A stretch of 64,000 nt of DNA from Mycobacterium kyogaense. Its GTDB lineage: Bacteria; Actinomycetota; Actinomycetes; Mycobacteriales; Mycobacteriaceae. Numbering within the stretch: the stretch's first letter is position 1; each line of letters opens with the position of its first letter. The notes under the pieces were generated by a model, which was not told the origin of the DNA, ran no database searches, and saw only the letters and a list, made by a program, of their open reading frames with translations. The stretch is from assembly GCF_003254575.1 (NCBI RefSeq), contig NZ_QJUA01000016.1:1-64000 (forward strand). The letters are read 5' to 3'. The position numbers and the translations under genes were made by a program. Shown piece after piece: positions 35,796-48,883 of the stretch.

Positions 35796-36677
35796 CTAGC
35801 GCCCTCGTCTGCGCAGATAGCGCTCGAACTCAGCGGCCAGGGCGTCACCGTCGATCTTGCCCAGCGCCTCGTTCATGTCGACCTCTGCGTCGCCGCGCTC
35901 CTCGAGGGACTGCACGTATTCGGCGATCTCGTCGTCCTCGGCGGTCATCTCGCTGACCGCCTGCTCCCATTCCTCGGCCTGCGCGGGCAGGTCGGCCAAC
36001 GGGACCTCGATGTCGAGGACGTCCTCGACGCGGCGCAGCAATGCCACGGTCGCTTTCGGGTTGGGCGGCTGCGACACGTAATGCGGCACCGCGGCCCAGA
36101 ACGTCACCGCAGGGATTCCGGCCTGCACACAGGCGTCCTGGAACACGCCGGCGATCCCGGTCGGCCCCTCGTAGCGGGTCTCCTCGAGGCCGAACGTCTT
36201 CGCCGAGTCGGAGGAGTAGGCCGCACCCGACACCGGGACCGGGCGGGTGTGCGGGGTGTCGGCGAGCAGCGCGCCCAAGATCACGACGGTCTGCACGTTG
36301 AGCTTGTCGGCGATCGCCAGCAGTTCCGCGCAGAAGGTGCGCCACCGCATGTTCGGTTCCACACCGTGCATCAGCACGATGTCGCGATCCGCACCCGGCG
36401 GCCGGCAGTGCGAGATCCGCATCGACGGCCACACCAGCTCGCGGGTCACGCCGTCGACCTGGCGGATCACCGGCCGGTTGACCTGGTAGTCGTAGTAGGA
36501 CTCATCGTCGATCTCGACGATGGTGTCCGCCTCCCAGATCGCGTCGAGATGCTCGACAGCATCGCTGGCCGCGTCACCCGCGTCGTTCCAGCCCTCGAAG
36601 GCAGCGACGACGATCGTGTCGCGCAGGTCGGGCAGGTCAGGTCGCTTGGGACCGCCGAAATCCGGGTGGGTCACCAA
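35796..36677 (-). CDS. PAC2 family protein (Rv2125-like)
   Basis: A 293-residue protein of the proteasome assembly chaperone 2 fold family. It starts with [16 protein letters not shown], a family hallmark, and ends in an acidic helical region. In eukaryotes PAC2 assists 20S assembly; in actinobacteria its role is unproven, and it lies 24 kb from prcBA here. It converges with the patatin gene (4-bp gap) and diverges from metH. Confidence 0.87.
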   Translation of the reverse strand: MVTHPDFGGPKRPDLPDLRDTIVVAAFEGWNDAGDAASDAVEHLDAIWEADTIVEIDDESYYDYQVNRPVIRQVDGVTRELVWPSMRISHCRPPGADRDIVLMHGVEPNMRWRTFCAELLAIADKLNVQTVVILGALLADTPHTRPVPVSGAAYSSDSAKTFGLEETRYEGPTGIAGVFQDACVQAGIPAVTFWAAVPHYVSQPPNPKATVALLRRVEDVLDIEVPLADLPAQAEEWEQAVSEMTAEDDEIAEYVQSLEERGDAEVDMNEALGKIDGDALAAEFERYLRRRGR

Positions 36678-36844
36678 TCCAGCCTAAGCCCTCCGGGGGT
36701 CAGATGACGGGCATCGACCCGCCCCCCGACGCCTGCTCGTGGGCCGACGAGGAAATAGGCTCGTCGGCACACGGGTTGATCCCCTGCAGGCCACCGCCCA
36801 CAGGCGTCCAGAAGTCAGTTGAACGACGACGTAGACTCATCCAG

Positions 36845-36930
36845 GTCGAGAGGCGTTGCAACGGGTCCGGTCTCCTGCGCCGGTATCCGCCACGCTCGGC
36901 AGAGTCAAGGACGCCTTCCGTCATGGAAGG
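36845..36930 (+). promoter_or_regulatory. Apparent SAH riboswitch upstream of metH, with Shine-Dalgarno sequestering hairpin
   Basis: The features match the S-adenosylhomocysteine riboswitch. P1 pairs GTCGAG (36845-36850) with CTCGGC (36895-36900). The conserved GGCGTTGCAACGG follows at 36852. P2 pairs around CCGG (36867-36870) with CCGG (36880-36883). The pseudoknot P4 pairs AGGCGT (36851-36856) with ACGCCT (36911-36916). CCTTCC (36914-36919) can instead pair with GGAAGG (36925-36930), which is the metH ribosome binding site. The two pairings share CCT, so SAH binding should free the ribosome site and switch translation on. This is manual folding, not a covariance-model result. Confidence 0.72.
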
Positions 36931-36937
36931 AGTGCAC

Positions 36938-40708
<3,771 letters not shown>

Positions 40709-40712
40709 TCAG

Positions 40713-41291
40713 GTGGCGAAGGTGTTCGCCCGGCTCGACGAGTCGCTGCGCGAGTTCATCGCCGCCCAGGCGATGTTCTTCGTGGCGACGGCGCCGTCGG
40801 CGGAAGGTCGGATCAATCTGTCGCCCAAGGGATATCGTGACACGTTCGCGATTCTCGACGACCGGACCGTGGCGTACCTCGACCTGTTCGGCAGCGGTGC
40901 CGAGACGATCGCCCACCTGCGGGACAACGGGCGCATCACCGTGATGTTCTGCTCGTTCACCCGGCAGTCACGCATCCTGCGGCTGTACGGCACCGGGCGG
41001 GTGGTGCGTCCGGACGATGCCGAGTTCGCTCGCGTCGCTTCGTGTTTCGACGGGGAGCATCCAGGGGTTCGGTCCGCGGTCGTCATCGACGTCGAACGCA
41101 TCGCCGACGCGTGCGGATTCGCGGTGCCCTACTACGAACTCGTCGGCGAGCGGCCGGTCCTCGACGACTACCACGCGACGGTGACCGAGGAGAAGTTCGC
41201 GCGGCGCATCGCCGGGGACAACGGCCGCAGCATCGACGGCCTCCCGGCGCTGGAGCCCGATCATCCGCTGCCGCGTCAGTCGTCGATGTGA
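40713..41291 (+). CDS. Pyridoxamine 5'-phosphate oxidase family protein
   Basis: A 192-residue flavin-binding split-barrel protein. The FMN-binding fold is suggested by MFFVATAPSAEGRINLSPKGY near the N-terminus (given here in two overlapping motifs, FFVATAP and INLSPKG) and by VMFCSF. It begins with GTG 4 bp after the metH stop and is likely co-transcribed. Family members use FMN or F420 for many reactions, and true pyridoxamine oxidase activity should not be assumed. Confidence 0.82.
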   Translation: MAKVFARLDESLREFIAAQAMFFVATAPSAEGRINLSPKGYRDTFAILDDRTVAYLDLFGSGAETIAHLRDNGRITVMFCSFTRQSRILRLYGTGRVVRPDDAEFARVASCFDGEHPGVRSAVVIDVERIADACGFAVPYYELVGERPVLDDYHATVTEEKFARRIAGDNGRSIDGLPALEPDHPLPRQSSM

Positions 41292-41353
41292 TCGTCGCCT
41301 CGGTGGGGTTCGCAGATTGGCTCGTGGCCCCGCCCGCGTGACACAATTGCCGG

Positions 41354-42031
41354 GTGCAAGCGGTGCTGTGGGACATGGATGGCACGCTCGTCGACTCCGA
41401 AAAGCTCTGGGACGTCTCGCTGTCTGCGCTCTACGAATCGTTCGGCGGCGAGATGAGTCGCGAGACCCGGACCGCGCTGGTCGGCGCGTCGGCGCAGGAG
41501 ACGATGGTCACGGTGTATGCCGAGCTCGGTCTCGACCCCGATCCGGACGCGATGGCCGATTCGATTCGCTGGCTCCACACCTACACCGGTGAGCTGTTCG
41601 ATCGCGGTCTGCCGTGGTGCGACGGTGCCCGCGAGATGCTCGATTCACTTGCCGCCGCCGATGTTCCGATGGCTCTGGTGACCAACACGCAGCGTGCGCT
41701 GACCGAACGGGCGCTCAACAGCATTGGACGGGACTATTTTTCGGTGACCGTGTGCGCTGACGAGGTGGCCAGCGGTAAGCCCGAACCCGATCCGTATCTG
41801 CGCGCGGCCGAGGTGCTCGGCCTGCTCCCCGCCACGTGCCTCGCTGTCGAGGACTCGGTGACCGGTGCGGCAGCCGCGGAGAAGGCCGGCTGCGCAGTGT
41901 TGGTGGTACCCAACGACGTCCCCGTCCCCGGCGGGATCCGGCGCCGCCATGCCGATTCGCTGGCGGGGCTCGGCGCGGTGGATCTGCGCCGTATCCACTC
42001 CGAGATCGATCGCGAGCTGCACAGCGCATAA
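41354..42031 (+). CDS. HAD-superfamily hydrolase
   Basis: A 225-residue haloacid dehalogenase-type phosphatase. Motif I is DMDGTLVDS at residues 7-15, motif II VTNTQRA, motif III lysine in SGKPEPDPY, and motif IV VEDSVTGAAAA. The cap domain is the C1 alpha-helical type between motifs I and II. It resembles beta-phosphoglucomutase or sugar-phosphate phosphatases, but the substrate cannot be named. It starts with GTG and lies 62 bp after the flavoprotein gene. Confidence 0.88.
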   Translation: MQAVLWDMDGTLVDSEKLWDVSLSALYESFGGEMSRETRTALVGASAQETMVTVYAELGLDPDPDAMADSIRWLHTYTGELFDRGLPWCDGAREMLDSLAAADVPMALVTNTQRALTERALNSIGRDYFSVTVCADEVASGKPEPDPYLRAAEVLGLLPATCLAVEDSVTGAAAAEKAGCAVLVVPNDVPVPGGIRRRHADSLAGLGAVDLRRIHSEIDRELHSA

Positions 42032-42119
42032 ACCCCCGCACTTGTGGGAATGCCCCCGACCGTCGGTCACGAGTGATTGAATGTGACGGGTATCACGCGA
42101 GGGTGCGGAAGGGTGTCTG

Positions 42120-43592
42120 ATGGCCGGTCAAGGTGGTCCAGTCGGGGAAGGCCCCGAGATTTTCGCCGAGGGTGAGGACTTCTCCTCGGGCAAGACCGCG
42201 ATCCGCATCGCGTCGGTCGCTGCGCTGGGCGGGTTGCTGTTCGGCTACGACAGTGCGGTGATCAACGGCGCGGTCGACTCCATCCAGGAGGATTTCGGCA
42301 TCGGCAACGCCGAGCTGGGTTTCGCAGTGGCCTCGGCGTTGCTCGGCGCGGCCGCGGGAGCCATGACGGCCGGCCGGATCGCCGACAAGATCGGCCGTAT
42401 CGCGGTGATGAAGATCGCCGCGGTGCTGTTCCTGATCAGCGCCTTCGGTACCGGCTTCGCACACGAGGTGTGGACGGTGGTGCTGTTCCGGATCGTCGGC
42501 GGCATCGGCGTCGGAGTCGCCTCGGTGATCGCGCCGGCCTACATCGCAGAGACGTCACCGCCCGGCATCCGCGGCCGGCTCGGCTCGCTGCAGCAGCTGG
42601 CCATCGTGTCGGGCATCTTCGCCTCGTTCGCGATCAACTACCTGTTGCAGTGGCTGGCCGGCGGACCCAACGAGCCCCTCTGGATGGGCCTGGATGCGTG
42701 GCGGTGGATGTTCCTGGCGATGGCGGTGCCCGCGGTCGTCTACGGCGCGCTTGCGTTCACCATTCCCGAATCCCCGCGCTATCTCGTTGCCACGCACAAA
42801 ATCCCGGAGGCACGCCGGGTGCTGACCCGGCTGCTGGGCCAGAAGAACCTCGAGATCACCATCAGCCGGATCCAGGAGACGCTCGAGCGCGAGGACAAGC
42901 CGTCCTGGCGGGACATGAAGAAGCCGACCGGCGGGATCTACGGCATCGTCTGGGTGGGCCTGGGGCTGTCGATCTTCCAGCAGTTCGTCGGCATCAACGT
43001 GATCTTCTACTACAGCAACGTGCTGTGGCAGGCCGTCGGGTTCAGCGCCGACGACTCCGCGATCTTCACCGTGATCACCTCGGTGATCAACGTGCTGACC
43101 ACGCTGATCGCGATTGCGCTGATCGACAAGATCGGCCGTAAGCCACTGCTGCTGATCGGGTCGACGGGCATGGCGGTCACGCTCGTCACCATGGCGGTGA
43201 TCTTCGGTCAGGCGACGCTCAACCCCGACGGCACTCCCAGTCTGCCCGGCGCATCCGGGACGATCGCACTGATCGCGGCCAACCTGTTCGTCGTCGCGTT
43301 CGGCATGTCGTGGGGCCCGGTGGTGTGGGTGCTGCTCGGCGAGATGTTCCCGAACCGCATCCGCGCCGCCGCGCTCGGACTGGCCGCCGCGGGGCAGTGG
43401 GCGGCCAACTGGCTGATCACCGTCACCTTCCCCGGCCTGCGGGAGCACCTCGGCCTGGCCTACGGCTTCTACGGCCTGTGCGCGGTGCTGTCGGGTCTGT
43501 TCGTCTGGCGCTGGGTGATGGAGACCAAGGGCGTGTCGCTGGAGGACATGCACGGCGAGATCCTGCAGCAGGACAAGACTGCGGCGACCTAG
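42120..43592 (+). CDS. Sugar porter, MFS (GlcP-like glucose permease)
   Basis: A 490-residue proton-coupled sugar transporter with 12 hydrophobic segments. Sugar-porter signatures are present: GYDSAVING in segment 1, [11 protein letters not shown] after segment 2, PESPRYLV before the central loop, [13 protein letters not shown] in segment 7, and [11 protein letters not shown] after segment 8. Its position close to metH and hisE/hisG resembles that of glucose permease GlcP in M. smegmatis. The substrate is inferred from that similarity only. Confidence 0.86.
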   Translation: MAGQGGPVGEGPEIFAEGEDFSSGKTAIRIASVAALGGLLFGYDSAVINGAVDSIQEDFGIGNAELGFAVASALLGAAAGAMTAGRIADKIGRIAVMKIAAVLFLISAFGTGFAHEVWTVVLFRIVGGIGVGVASVIAPAYIAETSPPGIRGRLGSLQQLAIVSGIFASFAINYLLQWLAGGPNEPLWMGLDAWRWMFLAMAVPAVVYGALAFTIPESPRYLVATHKIPEARRVLTRLLGQKNLEITISRIQETLEREDKPSWRDMKKPTGGIYGIVWVGLGLSIFQQFVGINVIFYYSNVLWQAVGFSADDSAIFTVITSVINVLTTLIAIALIDKIGRKPLLLIGSTGMAVTLVTMAVIFGQATLNPDGTPSLPGASGTIALIAANLFVVAFGMSWGPVVWVLLGEMFPNRIRAAALGLAAAGQWAANWLITVTFPGLREHLGLAYGFYGLCAVLSGLFVWRWVMETKGVSLEDMHGEILQQDKTAAT

Positions 43593-43638
43593 GGCTTGGC
43601 GCTGCGGGACCGGCCGATCGCGGCTCTTGCCGCCTGAC

Positions 43639-43920
43639 GTGACAGAATCGGCCAACGTGAAGACCTTCGACGCCCTGTTCGCCGAGCTCAGTGAGCGGGC
43701 CCGTACGCGGCCCACAGGCAGCGGCACCGTCGCCGCGCTGGACGGCGGGGTGCACGGTATCGGCAAGAAGATCCTCGAGGAAGCCGGCGAGGTGTGGCTG
43801 GCTGCCGAACACGAGAGCGACGAGTCGCTGGCCGAGGAGATCAGTCAGCTCCTCTACTGGACGCAGGTGCTGATGCTCTCGCGCGGTCTCACCCTCGACG
43901 ACGTGTACGGGAAGCTGTGA
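43639..43920 (+). CDS. hisE: Phosphoribosyl-ATP pyrophosphatase
   Basis: A 93-residue MazG-like enzyme that hydrolyses phosphoribosyl-ATP to phosphoribosyl-AMP in histidine synthesis. [15 protein letters not shown] and EEISQLLYW hold the acidic metal-binding helices. The GTG at 43639 gives a protein whose length and N-terminus fit Rv2122c. It lies 1 bp before hisG, and the two are translated together. Confidence 0.93.
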   Translation: MTESANVKTFDALFAELSERARTRPTGSGTVAALDGGVHGIGKKILEEAGEVWLAAEHESDESLAEEISQLLYWTQVLMLSRGLTLDDVYGKL

Positions 43921-43921
43921 C

Positions 43922-44767
43922 ATGCTGCGCGTCGCGGTCCCCAACAAAGGTGCGCTGAGCGAATCAGCCTCGGAGATCCTGTCCGAGGCTGGCTATCGCC
44001 GCCGCACCGATCCCAAAGACCTCACCGTCGTCGACCCGGCCAACAACGTCGAGTTCTTCTTCCTGCGGCCCAAGGACATCGCGATCTACGTGGGTTCAGG
44101 GCAGCTGGACCTCGGTATCACCGGACGTGACCTGGCCGCCGATGCGGACGCCCCGGTGCAGGAGCGCCTGGCGCTCGGCTTCGGCGCGTCCACCTTCCGC
44201 TACGCCGCGCCCGCCGGCCGTGACTGGCAGGTGTCCGACCTGGCGGGTAGGCGCATCGCGACCGCCTATCCGAATCTGGTCCGAAAAGATCTGGCCGACA
44301 GAGGGATCGAAGCGACCGTCATCCGGCTCGACGGTGCCGTGGAGATCTCCATCCAGCTCGGGGTGGCCGATGTCATCGCCGACATCGTCGGATCGGGCCG
44401 GACCCTCGGCCTGCACAACCTGGTGGCCTTCGGCGAATCGCTCTGCGATTCCGAGGCGATCCTGATCGAGCGCGCCGAGTCAGCCCCGAACCCGGCGCGC
44501 GACCAGTTGGCCGCGCGGGTGCAGGGCGTGGTGTTCGGCCAGCAGTACCTGATGCTCGACTATGACTGCCCCCGTACGGTTCTCGAGCGCGCCACCGAAG
44601 TCACCCCCGGCCTCGAATCGCCGACGATCGCGCCGCTGGCCGACCCCGCGTGGGTCGCGGTCCGGGCGCTGGTCCCGCGCCGCGACGTCAACGCGATCAT
44701 GGACGAGCTCGCCGCCATCGGCGCCAAGGCGATCCTGGCATCGGACATCCGGTTCTGCCGCTTCTAG
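43922..44767 (+). CDS. hisG: ATP phosphoribosyltransferase, long form
   Basis: A 281-residue first enzyme of histidine synthesis, joining ATP and PRPP. It has the long-form architecture: two periplasmic-binding-protein-like catalytic lobes with the PRPP loop [10 protein letters not shown] (about residues 155-165), and a C-terminal ferredoxin-like regulatory domain (about 212-281) that binds histidine for feedback inhibition. No HisZ is needed for this form. It is directly downstream of hisE. Confidence 0.95.
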   Translation: MLRVAVPNKGALSESASEILSEAGYRRRTDPKDLTVVDPANNVEFFFLRPKDIAIYVGSGQLDLGITGRDLAADADAPVQERLALGFGASTFRYAAPAGRDWQVSDLAGRRIATAYPNLVRKDLADRGIEATVIRLDGAVEISIQLGVADVIADIVGSGRTLGLHNLVAFGESLCDSEAILIERAESAPNPARDQLAARVQGVVFGQQYLMLDYDCPRTVLERATEVTPGLESPTIAPLADPAWVAVRALVPRRDVNAIMDELAAIGAKAILASDIRFCRF

Positions 44768-44805
44768 CGTGTTAGCGTCGCGGTGTCCAACCACGGAGGT
44801 CTCCG

Positions 44806-45294
44806 ATGACGCAGGTCGTTGTTCTCGTGCTAGCGCTCTTGATCGGGGTGATCGCCGGCCTGCGCGCCATGACCGCCCCCGCCGCCGTCGCCTGGGGTGC
44901 CCTTCTCGGCTGGATCGGCGTCGACGGTAAATGGTCGGAGTGGGTCGCCCACCCGATCACCGTCACCGTGCTCACCATCTTCCTGGTGATCGAACTCGTC
45001 ACCGATCAGCTCCCGAAGACGCCGAGCCGAAAAGTGCCGCCGCAGTTCATCGCTCGCATCCTCACCGGTGGCTTCGCCGGTGCGGTCATCGGCAGCGCCT
45101 CCTTCCACACCTTCATCGGGACCGGGGCCGGCATGATCGGCGCCGTCCTCGGCACCCTCGCCGGCGCCGAACTCCGCAGCCGGGTCGCCGCGGCGCGCGG
45201 CGGCAATGACCGCCCGGGCGCATTCGGTGAAGACGCTCTCGCTGTCGTGGGCGGCTTCGTGGTCGCCTTCCTCGTGAGCCTGGTCGCGGCATGA
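44806..45294 (+). CDS. DUF4126 family membrane protein
   Basis: A 162-residue protein with about four hydrophobic segments, including VVVLVLALLIGVIAGLRAM at the N-terminus and VVGGFVVAFLVSLVA at the C-terminus. The family has no known function. The stop overlaps the next gene (ATGA), so it is likely translated with the flavin disulfide reductase. A GGAGG lies upstream of the ATG. Confidence 0.8.
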   Translation: MTQVVVLVLALLIGVIAGLRAMTAPAAVAWGALLGWIGVDGKWSEWVAHPITVTVLTIFLVIELVTDQLPKTPSRKVPPQFIARILTGGFAGAVIGSASFHTFIGTGAGMIGAVLGTLAGAELRSRVAAARGGNDRPGAFGEDALAVVGGFVVAFLVSLVAA

Positions 45295-46673
45295 CGCAGA
45301 AGTTCGACGCGATCATCGTCGGCGCCGGACAGGCTGGTCCGCCGCTGGCCGGCCGGCTCACCGCCGCGGGCCAGAAGGTCGCCGTCATCGAGCGCAAACA
45401 CGTCGGCGGAACCTGCGTGAACACCGGGTGCATTCCCACCAAGACTCTCGTCGCCAGCGCACATGCCGCCCACATCGCCCGACGCAGCGCCGACTTCGGC
45501 ATCGGCACCGGGGATGTCACCGTCGACATGGCCGCGGTCAAGGCTCGCAAGGATCGGATCAGCCTCGGCGACCGGGAGGGCGTCGAATCCTGGCTGGACG
45601 GCATGGACGGTGCCACGCTGATCCGCGGTCACGCCCGTTTCGAGGATCCGCACACCCTGCGCGTCGACGACCAGGTGCTCGAAGCGGACCGCATCTTCCT
45701 CAACGTCGGTGGCCGCGCGGTCGCCCCGGACATGCCCGGGCTGGCCGACATCGACTACCTGACCAACGTCGGCATCCTCGAACTCGACGTGGTGCCCGAG
45801 CATCTGGTGATCATCGGCGGCAGCTACATCGCGCTCGAGTTCGCCCAGATGTACCGGCGTTTCGGCGCCGAGGTGACCGTCATCGAGAAGGGGCCACGGC
45901 TGACCTCCCGGGAGGACGAGGACGTTTCCGCAGCCATCCGGGAGATCCTCGAAGGCGAGGGCATCCAGGTCGTCACCGGAGCCGACGGCATCTCATTCGC
46001 CAAGCAGGACAACGGATCTCGATCGGGATTCACGGTCACCCCGCGTGCAGGTGCCGATCCGATCGTCGGGTCACACCTGCTGGTCGCCGTCGGGCGCCAA
46101 CCCAACACCGACGATCTCGGACTCGACGCCGCCGGCGTGGAGACCGACAAGCGCGGCTACATCACCGTCGACGACCAGTTGCGCACCAACGTCGCCCACA
46201 TCTGGGCGATGGGGGACTGCAACGGCCGCGGCGCGTTCACCCACACGTCGTACAACGATTTCGAGATCGTCGCCGCCAACCTCCTCGACGACGACCCGCG
46301 CCGGGTCAGCGACAGGGTGCCCACCTACGCGCTCTACATCGATCCGCCGCTGGGTCGCGCCGGCATGACCGTCGACGAGGTGCGTCGTTCGGGACGCAAG
46401 GCCCTGGTCGGCAAGCGACCGATGACGCGGGTCGGGCGCGCGGTCGAGAAGGGGGAGACGCAGGGTTTCATGACGGTGGTCGTCGACGCCGAGACCGAAC
46501 AGATCCTCGGAGCGGCGATCCTCGGCGTCGGCGGCGACGAGGTGATCCACGACATCCTCGATGTGATGACTGCCAAGCTGCCCTACACCGCGATCTCGCG
46601 CACCATGCACATTCACCCGACGGTCAGCGAACTGCTGCCGACGTTGCTGCAGGAGCTGACCCCGTTGGAGTGA
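45291..46673 (+). CDS. Pyridine nucleotide-disulfide oxidoreductase, mercuric reductase-like
   Basis: A 460-residue FAD flavoenzyme. It has an N-terminal FAD motif VGAGQAGPPLAG, the redox-active disulfide GGTCVNTGCIPTK (two cysteines about 42 and 47), an NAD(P) motif IIGGSYIALEFAQMY, the second FAD motif AMGDC, and the C-terminal dimer interface with catalytic HIHPTVSE. It lacks the extra N-terminal metal-binding domain and the C-terminal cysteine pair of true MerA. The physiological substrate is unknown. It overlaps DUF4126. Confidence 0.87.
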   Translation: MTQKFDAIIVGAGQAGPPLAGRLTAAGQKVAVIERKHVGGTCVNTGCIPTKTLVASAHAAHIARRSADFGIGTGDVTVDMAAVKARKDRISLGDREGVESWLDGMDGATLIRGHARFEDPHTLRVDDQVLEADRIFLNVGGRAVAPDMPGLADIDYLTNVGILELDVVPEHLVIIGGSYIALEFAQMYRRFGAEVTVIEKGPRLTSREDEDVSAAIREILEGEGIQVVTGADGISFAKQDNGSRSGFTVTPRAGADPIVGSHLLVAVGRQPNTDDLGLDAAGVETDKRGYITVDDQLRTNVAHIWAMGDCNGRGAFTHTSYNDFEIVAANLLDDDPRRVSDRVPTYALYIDPPLGRAGMTVDEVRRSGRKALVGKRPMTRVGRAVEKGETQGFMTVVVDAETEQILGAAILGVGGDEVIHDILDVMTAKLPYTAISRTMHIHPTVSELLPTLLQELTPLE

Positions 46674-46681
46674 GAGCCCCC

Positions 46682-46709
46682 TTGACTGTGGCTTGAGTCA
46701 CAGTAATAT
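46682..46709 (+). promoter_or_regulatory. Promoter of the tetR-R2lox operon
   Basis: A -35 TTGACT (46682-46687) and a -10 TAATAT (46704-46709) are separated by 16 bp, a near-consensus SigA-type pair. The -10 overlaps the palindromic operator. ACTGTG and CACAGT (46685-46690 and 46699-46704) form a further inverted repeat within the spacer. Confidence 0.68.
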
Positions 46710-46724
46710 GACCAGTGGTCATAT
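46706..46724. promoter_or_regulatory. TetR operator, 19-bp perfect palindrome
   Basis: ATATGACCA-G-TGGTCATAT has two perfect 9-bp arms around one central base. It overlaps the -10 hexamer and ends 17 bp before the tetR start, so binding would block initiation. The adjacent TetR-family gene is the obvious ligand. Confidence 0.82.
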
Positions 46725-46741
46725 CAAGCCTGGGAGGCGCG

Positions 46742-47461
46742 ATGCCCACGGTCACCTGGTCCCGTCTCGGCGGTGAACGCCGGGCCGCGGTGGTGGCCGC
46801 CGCGGAGTCCGAATTCGCCGCCCACGGCTTCTCGGGCGGCAGCCTCAACGTCATCGCACGCCGTGCGGGCGTGGCCAAAGGGAGCCTCTTCCAGTACTTC
46901 GCCGACAAGCGCGACCTGTACGCCTACATCACCGACGTCGGCAGCCAACGCGTGCGGACGTACATGGAAGACCAGATCCGCGAACTGGATCCGGCGCGGC
47001 CGTTCTTCACGTTCCTCACCGATCTGCTCGACGTGTGGGTGGCCTACTTCGCCGAACATCCCCGCGAACGGGCGCTGCACGCCGCGGCCAGCTTCGAGGT
47101 CGACACCGATGCCCGGGTCAGCATCCGCGCGGTCGTGCATCGGCACTATCTGGAGGTGTTGCGGCCGCTCGTGCAGAATGCTCGCGCGCGCGGCGACCTG
47201 CGTCCCGACGCCGACATCGATGCGCTGCTGTCGCTGCTGCTCATGCTGCTGCCCCACCTCGCGCTCGCACCCTATGTGCGCGGCATGGACCCGCTGCTCG
47301 GCCTCGACGAACTCTCGCCGGACCAGCCGGCACTGGTCGTGCGCCGCTACGTCGCGGTGCTCGGCTCCGCTTTTGGATCCGACACCGCTTTTGGCTCCAG
47401 CACCAGACCTCAGCCCATCGCAACGCACGAAGGAGAAACCGCACATGGCTCACACCGCTAG
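46742..47461 (+). CDS. TetR-family transcriptional regulator
   Basis: A 239-residue repressor. The N-terminal helix-turn-helix (about 15-60) has the family pattern [23 protein letters not shown] (shown here as [19 protein letters not shown]) followed by [13 protein letters not shown]. The rest is the helical ligand domain. The last 35 residues are polar and probably disordered. It has a perfect palindromic operator over its own promoter and overlaps the start of R2lox by 17 bp, so it should control itself and that oxidase. The inducer is unknown. Confidence 0.88.
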   Translation: MPTVTWSRLGGERRAAVVAAAESEFAAHGFSGGSLNVIARRAGVAKGSLFQYFADKRDLYAYITDVGSQRVRTYMEDQIRELDPARPFFTFLTDLLDVWVAYFAEHPRERALHAAASFEVDTDARVSIRAVVHRHYLEVLRPLVQNARARGDLRPDADIDALLSLLLMLLPHLALAPYVRGMDPLLGLDELSPDQPALVVRRYVAVLGSAFGSDTAFGSSTRPQPIATHEGETAHGSHR

Positions 47462-48392
47462 GACACGATCGGATTCGCTGGCCGCCGGCGGCCTCAACTG
47501 GGACAGCCTGCCGCTCAAGCTCTTTGCCGGGGGCAACGCGAAATTCTGGAATCCCGCCGACATCGACTTCTCCCGCGACCGCGCCGACTGGGAGGCGCTG
47601 ACCGATCTGGAGCGCGAGTGGGCGACCCGGCTGTGCGCCCAGTTCATCGCCGGCGAGGAGGCGGTCACCCAGGACATCCAGCCGTTCATGGCCGCGATGC
47701 GCGCCGAGGGCCGCCTCGGCGACGAGATGTATCTGACCCAGTTCGCGTTCGAGGAGGCCAAGCACACGCAGGTGTTCCGGCTCTGGCTCGACGCCGTCGG
47801 GGTCACCGACGACATGCAGGTCTTCCTCGACGATCTGCCGACCTACCGCACGATCTTCTACGAGGAGCTGCCCGCCTCGCTCGATGCGTTGGTCAGCGAC
47901 CCGTCGCCGGCCGCACAGGTGCGTGCGTCGGTGACGTACAACCACGTCATCGAGGGCATGATGGCGCTGACCGGATACTATGCGTGGCACCGCATTTGCG
48001 TCGACAACAACATCCTGCCGGGGATGCAGGAGCTGGTGCGCAGGATCGGCGACGACGAGCGGCGGCACATGGCCTGGGGCACGTTCACGTGTCGGCGTCA
48101 CGTCGCGGCCGACGACAGCAACTGGGCGGTGTTCGAGAGCCGGATGAACGAGCTGATTCCCTTGGCGCTGAAGAACACCGACGACGCGTACGACCTCTAC
48201 GACGAGATCCCGTTCGGACTGCAGAAGGACGAGTTCCAGGCCTACGCCGCCGACAAGGGGATGCGCCGGTTCGGCACCATCAGCAGCGCCCGCGGCCGCC
48301 CGCTGGGGGAGATCGACGTCGACTACTCGCCGCTGCAGCTCGAGGACACCTTCGCCGACGAGGATCGCAAGGCGCTCGCGGCCTCTGCCTGA
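47445..48392 (+). CDS. R2-like ligand-binding oxidase (R2lox)
   Basis: A 315-residue ferritin-fold Mn/Fe protein like Rv0233. All metal ligands are present with a +3 offset from the M. tuberculosis numbering: E71, E104, H107, E170, E205, H208. The residues forming the characteristic Val-Tyr ether cross-link, V74 and Y165, are also kept. R2lox binds a long-chain fatty acid-like ligand and lacks ribonucleotide-reductase function; its natural reaction is unknown. AGGAGA precedes the ATG. It is co-transcribed with a TetR repressor. Confidence 0.93.
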   Translation: MAHTARTRSDSLAAGGLNWDSLPLKLFAGGNAKFWNPADIDFSRDRADWEALTDLEREWATRLCAQFIAGEEAVTQDIQPFMAAMRAEGRLGDEMYLTQFAFEEAKHTQVFRLWLDAVGVTDDMQVFLDDLPTYRTIFYEELPASLDALVSDPSPAAQVRASVTYNHVIEGMMALTGYYAWHRICVDNNILPGMQELVRRIGDDERRHMAWGTFTCRRHVAADDSNWAVFESRMNELIPLALKNTDDAYDLYDEIPFGLQKDEFQAYAADKGMRRFGTISSARGRPLGEIDVDYSPLQLEDTFADEDRKALAASA

Positions 48393-48399
48393 GGTCTGC

Positions 48400-48825
48400 C
48401 TAGAGCTCGTCGGAGAAGTCCGCGGTGATCCAGCGGTCGGGCCGTACCAGGAAGATCACGCTCGCACTGCCCTCCATGGCTTCGACGAACGCGCGGCCGC
48501 CCTCTTCGCCGAGGTAGCGGATCGCGATGGTCTCCGCGATGTCCCGCGGCGCCGGATCGAGGGTGTCGACCACGCTGCCCTCGACGGTGACGTACTGGTA
48601 CGGCGGCTCCTCGCGCTGGACCACCAGGCTCAGCGCGCCGGCCTCGCGGATCAGCCGCGCCTTGCGTGACGACGATCCCGTGTTGATGCGGATGAGTCCG
48701 TCGACGTAGTCGTACCAGATCGGGACGCTGGCCGGCGGCCGGCCGTCCGAGGTCGCCACCGACAGCACGCCGACGTGCAGATCGGTGAGGAACTTCTGCC
48801 GCTCTTCGTCCGAGAAAGCCTTCAT
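48400..48825 (-). CDS. PPOX/F420-dependent class split-barrel protein
   Basis: A 141-residue flavin- or F420-binding split-barrel protein. LHVGVLSVATSDGRPPASVPIWYDY at the N-terminus (here shortened to VLSVATSDGRP and VPIWYDY) and KARLIREAG fit the family. I use the ATG at 48825; a TTG at 48837 gives a slightly longer form. It converges with R2lox, with a 7-bp gap. The substrate is not known. Confidence 0.8.
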   Translation of the reverse strand: MKAFSDEERQKFLTDLHVGVLSVATSDGRPPASVPIWYDYVDGLIRINTGSSSRKARLIREAGALSLVVQREEPPYQYVTVEGSVVDTLDPAPRDIAETIAIRYLGEEGGRAFVEAMEGSASVIFLVRPDRWITADFSDEL

Positions 48826-48883
48826 GGTCAGGCCCAACAGTGCCGCAGATCACTGTTATTCCCGGGTGGCGTCAGGGTTGGCG

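Noticed and set aside
45291..46673. Flavin disulfide reductase as mycothione reductase or MerA
   Set aside because: The disulfide reductase fold is clear, but the N-terminal heavy-metal domain and C-terminal cysteine pair of MerA are absent, and I cannot support mycothione specificity.
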